From JAVDCA01 sp035293985 (GTDB taxonomy: Bacteria; Pseudomonadota; Alphaproteobacteria; Rhizobiales; Xanthobacteraceae): a stretch of DNA of 26,591 nucleotides. This document shows, one piece after another, positions 7,065 to 15,000 of this stretch. The stretch lies in NCBI GenBank assembly GCA_035293985.1, contig DATGLS010000042.1:1-26591 (forward strand). Direction: 5' to 3'. Made by a program: the position numbers and the translations under genes. The stretch's first letter is position 1. Each line of letters opens with the position of its first letter. A model generated the notes under the pieces. The model saw only the letters and a list, made by a program, of their open reading frames with translations, made no database searches and had not been told where the DNA came from.

Positions 7065-7832
7065 TTACGCCCCGAACGGTTTGTGCTGGTGATCGTTCGG
7101 ATGGTCGGGAACCAGATGGGCGCAGCCGGCCTTGTGCGCCCAGTAGCGCCAGGCGCGGCGCGTCTCCAAGGAGTACGGCTTGAAGCCGGCATCGCGCGCC
7201 GCGATCTCGCCCGCCGACAGCGGCGTGATCTCGCCGAGCCGCAGGCCGTGCAGCAGCGCCCGCGCGTTGCGCGGCACATAGACCGACATGCGCACCACGT
7301 CGATCAGCGAGCGCGCCGCCGCCGAGAAGCCGTGGCCGCGCATCAACGCGACATTGTTCGGCCCGAGGCAGCCCGCGAGGTCGCGGCCCTGCTCCATGTT
7401 GGTCACCAGCATGTTGGTGCCGGGCCCGAAGCGGTCGGCGATATCCCACACCGGCACGTGCAGGCCCATGAAGCTGCCCGAGTGGATCACGGGGCGCAGC
7501 GGAGCTTTTGCGATCGTGAACGGCAGCACGTCCTCGGAATGCGCGTGCACGACCGCCTGCACGTCCGGCCGCGTCTCGTAGATCGCGCCGTGGATGAAGC
7601 GCTCGTGATAGAGCGGCCGGCCCTCGTCGACGACCGGGGTGCAGTCGAGGTTGAGCTCGAGGATGTCCGGCTCGCTCACCATCTCGGGCGCGAGCGAGGT
7701 GGCGATGAGGAAGCGGTCGGGCTTGTCGGGATGGCGCACGCTCACGTGGCCATAGGCGTCGACCACGTTCTCGGATGCGAGAATGCGGTTGGCGACCACG
7801 AGGTCGCGGATCAGGGCGGTGAGGTCGGTCAT
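7065..7832 (-). CDS. Class II aldolase/adducin-family protein
   Basis: This 255-residue protein has the zinc-dependent class II aldolase/adducin fold. The metal site is visible as His96-Ala-His98 (VVHAHS) and His167 (MRGHGF), with Glu77 (YHERF) in the position of the catalytic acid. Family members include fuculose-phosphate aldolase, ribulose-phosphate epimerase and aromatic decarboxylases such as 3,4-dihydroxyphthalate decarboxylase. The length and lack of sugar-phosphate-specific motifs leave the reaction open. The gene just downstream is a 4,5-dihydroxyphthalate decarboxylase-like protein, so a role in an aromatic acid pathway is plausible. Its start faces the psiF-like gene across 89 bp, which must hold divergent promoters. 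Confidence 0.82.
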   Translation of the reverse strand: MTDLTALIRDLVVANRILASENVVDAYGHVSVRHPDKPDRFLIATSLAPEMVSEPDILELNLDCTPVVDEGRPLYHERFIHGAIYETRPDVQAVVHAHSEDVLPFTIAKAPLRPVIHSGSFMGLHVPVWDIADRFGPGTNMLVTNMEQGRDLAGCLGPNNVALMRGHGFSAAARSLIDVVRMSVYVPRNARALLHGLRLGEITPLSAGEIAARDAGFKPYSLETRRAWRYWAHKAGCAHLVPDHPNDHQHKPFGA

Positions 7833-7921
7833 GCGGGGTCCGGCAGGGGCGGTCTATTGCGATGGACGTATACAGCACATTACGAGGCGATATGCTCTAG
7901 GGAAGTCGTGGGAGGAGAAGC

Positions 7922-8140
7922 ATGCGAAAGCGCCTGATATTCGCGCTGTTGGCGGGCGCATTGATGACCACCCTCGCGGAACGGCGCGGCTTCGCGCAGA
8001 CCGAGCCGCCGAAGAAGCTTACGCCGCAACAGCAGAAGCTCCGCGACTGCGGCGCCGAGTGGCAAAAGATGAAACAGGAAGGCAGGACGGCGGGCATCAC
8101 CTGGGCCAGCCTCCGCCGCGAGTGTCTGCGGCGCAAGTGA
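7922..8140 (+). CDS. Small secreted PsiF-repeat-like protein
   Basis: This 72-residue protein has an N-terminal signal peptide (basic RKR, hydrophobic core LIFALLAGALM, cleavage near GFAQ). The mature part reads LTPQQQKLRDCGAEWQ followed by G-x(4)-G-I-T-W and a final ECLRRK. The spacing of Cys, Trp, Gly and the C-terminal Cys-Leu matches the PsiF repeat found in small periplasmic proteins named after the E. coli phosphate-starvation-inducible PsiF; the biochemical role of that family is unknown. A strong GGAGGAG lies 4 bases before the ATG. It converges with the CoA-transferase gene, with stops only 5 bp apart. Confidence 0.75.
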   Translation: MRKRLIFALLAGALMTTLAERRGFAQTEPPKKLTPQQQKLRDCGAEWQKMKQEGRTAGITWASLRRECLRRK

Positions 8141-8145
8141 AGCGC

Positions 8146-9426
8146 TCAACCGGCCTTTTTGTGCGTCGTCTCGTCGCTGCGGTCCTGGATGGTCGGATCG
8201 CGGACCAGGACCTTGTCGGCATAGAGCTGGGAAATCTCCGCCTCGCTCAAGCCCAGCAGGTTTCCCAGAACGCCGGCGTTGTCGGCCCCGAGCGGTGCGA
8301 CGGCGAGGTCCTTCGCTTCCGACCAGCGCGAGAACTTTGCCGCGAGGCCCGGAATGTCGAACTCGCCGATGTCGGGGTCGTAGACCCGACGCACGGTGCC
8401 TCTCGCCCGCAGGTGCGGATGCGCCATGGCGTCGCGCAGAGCCAAGACCGGCGCACACGGCACCCGCTCGGCCTCGAGCGCCGCGATCGCCTGCTCGCGG
8501 CTCGGAAAGCCGGCGAGCCATCTTTCGATGATATCCTTGAGCGCCTCGTTGTTGTCGCGGCGCGCACGCGGGTCGGCGAACCGCGGGTCCTGCGCGAGTT
8601 CGGGCATTTCCATCGCCTCGACCATCTGGGTCCACTGGTGGGGCATCACCATGATCGCCACGAACTCGTCGTGCCGGCAGCGAAAGACACCTGTCGGCCC
8701 GCCATCCGGATGCAGCGATCCGGTCCGTCGCGGAGCGAACTTCTCGCCGCGCAGGGATGTCTTGGGAATATTCACCTCGTGCATGTTGAAGTAGGTGTCG
8801 ATCAGGGAGCAGTCGATGTACTGGCCCTCGCCGGTGCGCTCCCGGTGCAGCAGCGCGAACCCGATGCACATGGCCGCGGTCACGCCGGTGGCGCTGTCGC
8901 CGATCGCGATCGGAAGCTGCGCCGGCCCGCGGTCGGCCTCGCCGATCGCGTTGGTGATGCCGGCGAGGGCGGCGCCCATGTAGTCGAACCCCGGCTTGTG
9001 GCTGAGCGGCCCCTCCTGGCCGGCCAGTGAAATGGAGCACATGACGATCCTCGGATTGATGCGCGACAGCGCGTCGTACCCGAAGCCGGCGCGCGCCATC
9101 ACGCCCGGCGCGAAATTCTCCACCACCACGTCGACCATCGGAACGAGCGCGTGGACGAGCTCGCGCCCCCGCTCGCGCTTGATGTCGATCGCCAGCGACT
9201 TCTTGGAGTGGTTGTGCTGAAAGAAGTACGTGCTCTTCGACGACTTCTTGCGCTCCGGCTGGCGCGGCTTGTCGCCCGAAAAACGGCCGCGGTCGCCGAA
9301 CGGCGCGAGCTCGAGCTTGATCACCTCCGCGCCGAGCTCGGCGAGGATGCGCGTGCAGGTCGGCCCGGCCACGAATTGCGTGATGTCGAGCACGCGATAA
9401 CCCTTGAGCATCGGCAGTCCTGGCAC
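8146..9426 (-). CDS. CaiB/BaiF-family (class III) CoA transferase
   Basis: This 426-residue protein belongs to the formyl-CoA transferase/CaiB family, which moves CoA between carboxylic acids. Family features are the N terminus GYRVLDITQFVAGPTCTRIL, LGAEVIKLE, the VVENFAPGVMAR segment and GDSATG with Asp177, which I infer aligns with the catalytic aspartate that forms the aspartyl-CoA anhydride in this family. GEGQYIDCSLID also fits. The GTG at 9426 has GAGGAG 7 bases upstream; an ATG five codons later (9411) is an alternative. It lies downstream of the GST and isomerase genes but behind a hairpin, so it may be expressed partly on its own. The acyl substrate is unknown. Confidence 0.9.
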   Translation of the reverse strand: MPGLPMLKGYRVLDITQFVAGPTCTRILAELGAEVIKLELAPFGDRGRFSGDKPRQPERKKSSKSTYFFQHNHSKKSLAIDIKRERGRELVHALVPMVDVVVENFAPGVMARAGFGYDALSRINPRIVMCSISLAGQEGPLSHKPGFDYMGAALAGITNAIGEADRGPAQLPIAIGDSATGVTAAMCIGFALLHRERTGEGQYIDCSLIDTYFNMHEVNIPKTSLRGEKFAPRRTGSLHPDGGPTGVFRCRHDEFVAIMVMPHQWTQMVEAMEMPELAQDPRFADPRARRDNNEALKDIIERWLAGFPSREQAIAALEAERVPCAPVLALRDAMAHPHLRARGTVRRVYDPDIGEFDIPGLAAKFSRWSEAKDLAVAPLGADNAGVLGNLLGLSEAEISQLYADKVLVRDPTIQDRSDETTHKKAG

Positions 9427-9445
9427 AGCATCACTCCTCGTCCAA

Positions 9446-9464
9446 AAGGCCGCTTTGCGGCCTT
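9446..9464 (-). terminator. Hairpin terminator after the GST gene
   Basis: A perfect 8-bp inverted repeat (aaggccgc / gcggcctt) with a 3-base loop lies 4 bp past the GST stop. Read on the minus strand, the 3' arm runs into CCTTTTGG, so a short U-run follows the stem, as in an intrinsic terminator. It falls between GST and the CoA-transferase gene and probably gives partial termination within the operon. Confidence 0.6.
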
Positions 9465-9468
9465 CCCG

Positions 9469-10170
9469 TCACCGCGCTTCGAATTGCCGCTTGCCGAACA
9501 GGACGTCCCACGCGTCTCCCGCCGGCTTCTCACGGTTCTTTTCGCCCCGCTCGCGCAGCACCGCTAATCCACGCTGCACCGCCGGCCGCGCGCGGATCGC
9601 GCTGTACCAGCGCTGCAGGTTCGGCCACGCGGCGATGTCCTGTCCCTGCCACTTGTAGGGACGCAACCACGGATAGACCGCCATGTCGGCGATCGAATAT
9701 TCGCCCGCGAGGTACTCCGCCTCCCCGAGCCGCCGGTCGAGCACCCGATAGAGCCGCGTGGCCTCGCTGGTGTAGCGCTCGATCGCGTAGGGGATCTGCT
9801 CCCTGGCATAGCGACGGAAGTGGTGCGCCTGCCCCAGCATCGGGCCGACGCCGCCCATCTGGAACATCAGCCATTGGACCACGTCGTAGCGCGCGCGAAA
9901 GTCGGCCGGCATGAAACGCCAGCCGCTCTTTTCGGCGAGATACATCATGATCGCGCCGGACTCGAAGAGAGCGATCGGCTTGCCGTCGGGCGACGCGTGG
10001 TCGACCAACGCCGGAATCTTGTTGTTCGGGCTGACTTTCAGAAAATCCGCCGCGAATTGCTCGCCCTTGCCGATATGGACCGGCACGACCCGGTATGCGA
10101 GGCCGAGCTCTTCCAGGAGGATCGTGACCTTGTAGCCGTTCGGCGTGGTCCAGAAGTAGAGGTCGAGCAT
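9469..10170 (-). CDS. Glutathione S-transferase family protein (Ure2p/YghU-like architecture)
   Basis: This 233-residue protein has the two GST domains. The N-terminal thioredoxin-like domain reads MLDLYFWTTPNGYKVTILLE with NNKIPALVD and the GSH-binding LFESGAIMMYLAE. The helical domain contains YLAGEYSIADMAVYPWL, the conserved N-capping/Asp motif. TPNGYK resembles nucleophilic-type bacterial GSTs such as YfcG and YghU, which often have disulfide reductase or peroxidase activity. I chose the ATG at 10170, which starts directly at the first beta strand; the longer open frame to 10692 only shadows the isomerase gene. It follows the HCCA-isomerase-like gene by 11 bp, and both are glutathione-dependent families. 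Confidence 0.9.
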   Translation of the reverse strand: MLDLYFWTTPNGYKVTILLEELGLAYRVVPVHIGKGEQFAADFLKVSPNNKIPALVDHASPDGKPIALFESGAIMMYLAEKSGWRFMPADFRARYDVVQWLMFQMGGVGPMLGQAHHFRRYAREQIPYAIERYTSEATRLYRVLDRRLGEAEYLAGEYSIADMAVYPWLRPYKWQGQDIAAWPNLQRWYSAIRARPAVQRGLAVLRERGEKNREKPAGDAWDVLFGKRQFEAR

Positions 10171-10181
10171 GACCGGCCGCC

Positions 10182-10805
10182 TCAGCCCGCCTGCTTCATC
10201 GGCTCGGTGCGTTTGAGGCCTGCCTCGGTGAGCCGATGCTCGAGCAGACCCATGCGGTCGTATCCCCAGAACGGCTCGTTCTCGAAATAGAACATCGGCA
10301 CGCCGAACACCTGGTCGGCGACGGCCTCCTCCTGGGCGCGTTCGTAGTCCGCGACACCTTCGCCGGCCAGATAGTCGCGATATCCGTGATCGGGGAGGCC
10401 GAGCCCGGCGATCAGCTGGGCGATCGCGTCCGCCTCGTCCGCCGCGAGCTCGCGCTTGAAGAACTGCTCGAAGACGCGATTGCCGTATTCGCGCAGCTTG
10501 CCGTGCTTCTCGGCGAATAGGCCGCCGATCAACGCCGGCGTCGTGTCGAATATCTTGAGCGGACCGCGGATCATGAGCCCGCCGCGCATGTTCGCCCACC
10601 TGCGCGCGTCCATGTAGGAGTACTTCACCTTGTACTCGGAGTACTGGCTGCGCTGACCTTTTCCCTTGAGGCGAAGCTGGAACGGCTTCCACCTGATGCG
10701 GATGCGGTACTTGTCCTCCAGCGCGAAAGCAGGATCGAACGCGAGGAATGCATAGGGACTCTTGAAGTCCGAATACATCTTCACTTCCTTGATCTCACCC
10801 GGCAT
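10182..10805 (-). CDS. 2-hydroxychromene-2-carboxylate isomerase-like protein (DsbA/kappa-GST fold)
   Basis: This 207-residue member of the DsbA-like thioredoxin superfamily resembles HCCA isomerase (NahD), which isomerises 2-hydroxychromene-2-carboxylate in naphthalene breakdown using glutathione. DFKSPYAFLA places Ser16-Pro-Tyr at the site of the active serine; there is no CxxC, as expected for the isomerase branch. The C-terminal FGVPMF...FWGYDR matches the family FGVP-x-F...FWGQDR signature. It is the first gene of a minus-strand unit (isomerase, GST, CoA transferase) divergent from a LysR regulator. Naphthalene itself is not implied, since no ring dioxygenase is present. Confidence 0.85.
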   Translation of the reverse strand: MPGEIKEVKMYSDFKSPYAFLAFDPAFALEDKYRIRIRWKPFQLRLKGKGQRSQYSEYKVKYSYMDARRWANMRGGLMIRGPLKIFDTTPALIGGLFAEKHGKLREYGNRVFEQFFKRELAADEADAIAQLIAGLGLPDHGYRDYLAGEGVADYERAQEEAVADQVFGVPMFYFENEPFWGYDRMGLLEHRLTEAGLKRTEPMKQAG

Positions 10806-10842
10806 GGTCGACCTGCTCCTGTGCTCGGCGGCGTTCGGCTCG

Positions 10843-10920
10843 TTTCAGACGACGGATTTCAGACGATATGTCAATCTGATACGAATAGCGAATATCAATG
10901 CCGATTTCGCATCAATACGG
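10843..10920. promoter_or_regulatory. Divergent control region with repeats between the isomerase operon and lysR
   Basis: The 126-bp gap between the divergent starts is AT-richer than its surroundings. It contains a direct repeat, TTTCAGACGA, at 10843-10852 and 10857-10866 (period 14), an inverted repeat GCGAA(N13)TTCGC at 10888-10910, and three TCAAT boxes (10871, 10895, 10912). LysR proteins typically bind interrupted dyads in such intergenic regions, so the 10888-10910 dyad is a candidate operator. The binding role is inferred. Confidence 0.4.
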
Positions 10921-10931
10921 ACGAACGAATC

Positions 10932-11861
10932 GTGGCCGGTCTCGACCCTCCCAATCTGTCGACGAAGCACCTGCGTGCCGTCGTCGTGCTCGCCCGATTC
11001 GGCAGCTTCGTCGCCGCCGCATCATATCTGCGGATGTCGCAACCGGGCCTGAGCCGCGTGGTGCAGCAAGCGGAATCCTTGTTGCGCGTAAAACTGTTCG
11101 CGCGCGGCACGCGCAGCGTTTCGCCAACCGAGGCCGGCCGCGAGTTCATACCCGTCGCCGAGCGACTGCTGGGCGAGCTGCTGGCGCAGTCACAAAAGCT
11201 GCGAAACCTCGACGGGCAATTGCGCGGCCAGATCATCATTTCGAGCCTGATGTCGATTTCCCACCACGTTCTGCCGGCTGCCCTGGTCGAATTCCGCAAG
11301 CTGCATCCGAAAATTCATATCCAGGTGCGGGAAGGACTGACGAGCGCCGTCCAGGAGGACGTCCGCAGTGGTGTCGCCGACTTCGGCGTCGGCAATGCCA
11401 TCGGGCTCAACGAGGCGATCATCGCCGAATGGGTGACGCCGGAGCCGTGCTACGTCGTGCTCCCCAAATCCCACCCGCTGCGCAGGGCGGGCTCGCTCAA
11501 CATACGCGATCTTGCGGGCGAGCCGATGATCTCGATGCCGACGGACGCGGGACTGCGCAGGACGATCGACGTATTCGCCAATGAGCGCGGGGTGGTTCTC
11601 GACCACAGCATCATCACCAATCAGTTCCGCTCGTTGTTCGATTTCGTCGCGAGCGGCCTCGGCGTTGCGATCGTGCCGGCAGCAGCTTTGCCGCCGGCGG
11701 ATGAATATCCGATCGCCGTGAAGCCGCTGCGGCCGGCGATCACGCGTCGCATCGGCATACTGCGGCTCGCGGAGCGTTCCTTGTCGCCCGCCTCCGAGGC
11801 TTTCCTGAAAATCTTCCAACCCAAATTCTTCGCAGCTGCCACGCATCGGCGCAAACGATGA
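10932..11861 (+). CDS. LysR-family transcriptional regulator
   Basis: This 309-residue protein has an N-terminal winged helix-turn-helix (LRAVVVLARFGSFVAAASYL followed by MSQPGLSRVVQQ and ARGTRSVSPTEAGREF) and a C-terminal LysR substrate-binding domain (RSGVADFGVGN, PEPCYVVLPKSHPL, FRSLFDFVASGLGVAIVPA). I chose the GTG at 10932, which gives the usual LysR length; the frame is open back to another GTG at 10821. It is divergent from the isomerase-GST-CoA transferase unit, the classical arrangement for a LysR that controls its neighbour in response to a pathway metabolite. The effector is unknown. Confidence 0.88.
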   Translation: MAGLDPPNLSTKHLRAVVVLARFGSFVAAASYLRMSQPGLSRVVQQAESLLRVKLFARGTRSVSPTEAGREFIPVAERLLGELLAQSQKLRNLDGQLRGQIIISSLMSISHHVLPAALVEFRKLHPKIHIQVREGLTSAVQEDVRSGVADFGVGNAIGLNEAIIAEWVTPEPCYVVLPKSHPLRRAGSLNIRDLAGEPMISMPTDAGLRRTIDVFANERGVVLDHSIITNQFRSLFDFVASGLGVAIVPAAALPPADEYPIAVKPLRPAITRRIGILRLAERSLSPASEAFLKIFQPKFFAAATHRRKR

Positions 11862-11973
11862 GTGCGAAAAAGCACAGTCATTCCGAGTTGCCTGCGCCAG
11901 AATGTTTCATTCCTGGAAGCGCGTTCCCCGGATGGAACTAAGTTGAAGGCCAGTTCCATGCGCAGTGAACACG

Positions 11974-11997
11974 GCGTGCGGCAAAATTTCCGCACGC
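11974..11997. terminator. Hairpin between lysR and the giant Hcp-like gene
   Basis: A perfect 8-bp inverted repeat (gcgtgcgg / ccgcacgc) encloses the 8-base AT-rich loop caaaattt. It lies about 110 bp after the lysR stop and about 75 bp before the next start. Without a T-run it could be a factor-assisted terminator for lysR or part of the leader of the next gene. The remaining 11862-12071 sequence has no gene. A weak TTGTCA box lies at 12014-12019 upstream of the next start. Confidence 0.4.
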
Positions 11998-12071
11998 AGG
12001 CGTCCATCTGCGCTTGTCAAAATAAATGCCGCAGGGATATGGCCTAGCGCGGTACCGGGGAGTCATCAGCA

Positions 12072-15000
12072 ATGGCGTTGAACTACTACTTGACGGTCGC
12101 GGGCCTCGATGGCGGCTCGACGGCCGACGGGCACGTGGGTGCGTTCGAGATCAACGATTACAGCTTTGACGTCAACGCGCTGGTCAACGGGCTGAGCGGC
12201 TCGGGCGGCGCGGCCGGAACCGCGACATTTTCACCGCTGACGGTAGACCTGCCTACGGGTTCGGGCCTGACATCGCTTCTCGCCGATGCAGCGAGCGGCA
12301 AGGTCATCAGCTCGATCGAGCTCCAAGGCGTGATTCCCGCGACGCCCACTTCTCCGAGCGAGACGGTCTACGATCTCAAGCTCAGCAACGTGGTGATCAC
12401 CAAGCTCGACAGCGACAGCGGCAGCGGTGTCAAGCTGAGCTTCGACTACAGCCTGGGCGCCATCAGCCTCACCACCACGCCGCTCAATCCGGACGGCTCG
12501 CTTGCAACGCCCATCACGGCGTCGTGGGACGTCGCGCGCAACATCGCCGGCGCGACCATCGCGTCTCCGGTTGCTGGTTCGACCGACACCGGCGGCGGGG
12601 ATGCGCAGATATACTACCTGACGATCGACGGCATTGACGGCGGCGCGCAAGAGCCCGGGCACGAGGGCGCGTTCCTGATCGGCTCCTACGACTTTGATGT
12701 CAGCGCTCTGGTCAGCGCGCTCAACGGCTCCGGCGGCAAGGCGACGTTTTCGCCGCTCACCGTCACCTTCACGGCGTCTGCGGGCCTGACGTCGCTCCTC
12801 GCCGATGCGGCGAGCGGCAAGGTCATCAGCTCGATCGAGCTGCAAGGCGTGACGTCGGGTACGGCTACTTCTCCGTTCACGACGGTCTACGACCTCAAGC
12901 TCAGCAACGTGGTGATCACCAATGTCGACACCGGCGGTGTCGACGGCGAAGGCGGTCTCGTCCATGTGAGCTTCGACTACAGCAACGGTGCCGTCAGCCT
13001 CACTACCACGCCCGTCGAGCCGGGCGGTTCGCTTGGAACGGCCGCCACCATGTCATGGGACCTGGCGCAGAACAAAGCGGGCGCAATCATAGCGTCCCCT
13101 GTCGCCAGCTCGACGGACACAGGCGGCGCTGGTGCGAGGAAGTACTTCCTGACGGTCGACGGCGTTGATGGCGGCTCGCTGGCGGCGGGCCACCAGGGCG
13201 CATTCCAGCTCGAAAGCTACGACTTCGACGTGAGCGCCCTGGTCAGCACGCTCAGTGGGGGCGGCGCGGCCGGAAAGCCGACATTTGCACCGCTGAAGGT
13301 CATTCTCGCTCCGGGTTCGGGTCTGACGTCGCTGCTCGCTGATGCGGCGAGCGGTAAGGTCATAAGCTCGATCGAGCTGCAAGGCGTGACCATTGCGACG
13401 CCCAGCTCTCCGAGCGAGACGGTCTACGATCTCAAGCTCAGCAACGTGGTGATCACCACCCTCGACACCAGCGGCATCGATAACGACGACGGCTTCGCCA
13501 CTCTGAGCTTCGACTATAGCCAGGGCGCCGTCAGCCTCACCACCGCGCCGTTCAACCAGGATGGCTCGCTGGGAACGCCCGTCACCACGTCGTGGGACGT
13601 GGCGCAGAATATGGCGGGCGCGACCATCGCGTCGCCGGTTGCCGGCTCGACCGATACCGGCGGCGGTGGCCAGCAGACATACTACCTGACCGTCGACGGC
13701 GTCGATGGCGGCTCGCAGGCGCCAGGACACGTGGGCGCGTTCGAGATCGACGACTACGACTTCGATGTGAGCTCGGTGGTCAGCGCGATCGGCGGCGCGG
13801 GCAAGCCGACGTTTTCGCCGCTGACGGTGCACCTCGCTCGGGGTTCCGGTCTGACGTCACTTCTCAACGACGTGGCGCAGGGCAAGGTGATCAAGTCGGT
13901 CGAGCTGCAAGGCGCAACCGGCGCGGCGGGCATGAGCCAGACGGTCTACGATCTCGTGCTCGGCAACGTGACGATCAGCGAAGTCGAGGACGACAATCAC
14001 GGCGACAAACTGACATTCGACTATAGTGCAATCAGCCTCACCACAACGCCGCTCAACCAGGACGGCTCGCTGGGAACGCCCGTCACCACGTCGTGGGATC
14101 TGGCGCAGGACAAAGCGGGCGCAACCATAGCGTCGCCGGTTGCCGGTACGACCGACACCGGCGGCGGCGCGCAGACGTACTATCTGACGATCGACGGGGT
14201 CAACGGCGGCTCGACGGTCTCGGGCCATCTGGGCGCGTTCGAGGTTCACAGCTACCACTTCGACGTGAGCGACCTCGCCGGTGCGATCGGCGGCGGCAAG
14301 GCGACGTTTGCGCCGCTGACGGTGAGTGTCGCGCTGGGCTCGGGCCTGACCTCGTTTCTCGGCGACGTGGCGAGCGGCAAGCTCATCAAGTCGATCGAGC
14401 TGCAGGGCGTGACCGCGGCTACGCCCACGTCTGCGGGCAAGACAGTCTACGATCTCAAGCTCAGCAATGTGGTGATCACCCACTTGGGCAGCAGCAGCAG
14501 CAACGGCAACGGCCTCGTCGACCTGAGCTTCGATTACAGTCAGGGTGCCGTCAGCCTCACCACCACGCCGATCAACCAGGATGGCTCACTCGGTCAACCG
14601 ACCACCATGGCGTGGGACGTGGTGCGCGAGCAAGCGGGCGGCCCCATCGCGTCTCCTGACGTGCGCGTGAGCGACACCGGCGGCGGCGGTGCGACGAAAT
14701 GCTTCCTGGCGATCGATGGTGTCGACGGCGGCGTCACGACCAAGGGGCACGTGGGCGCATTCGCGATCGACAGCTACACCTTCGGTGTGAACGCGCTGGT
14801 CAGCGCGCTCAACGGCGGCAAGCCGACGTTTTCGCCGTTGATGGTCGACCTCGTCCCTGTGGACGCGACGCCGCTTCTCGCCGATGTGGCGAGCGGCGAA
14901 GTCATCAAGTCGGTCGAGCTCCAGGGCACGACCTCGAAGGGGCAGACGGTCTACGATCTCAAGCTCACCAACGTGGTCGTCACCGCCTTCAGCAGCGGCG

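Noticed and set aside
6273..7937. Plus-strand open frame of 554 codons across the aldolase-family and decarboxylase-like genes
   Set aside because: Antisense shadow running through a REP element and two recognised genes; no motif and no ribosome site.
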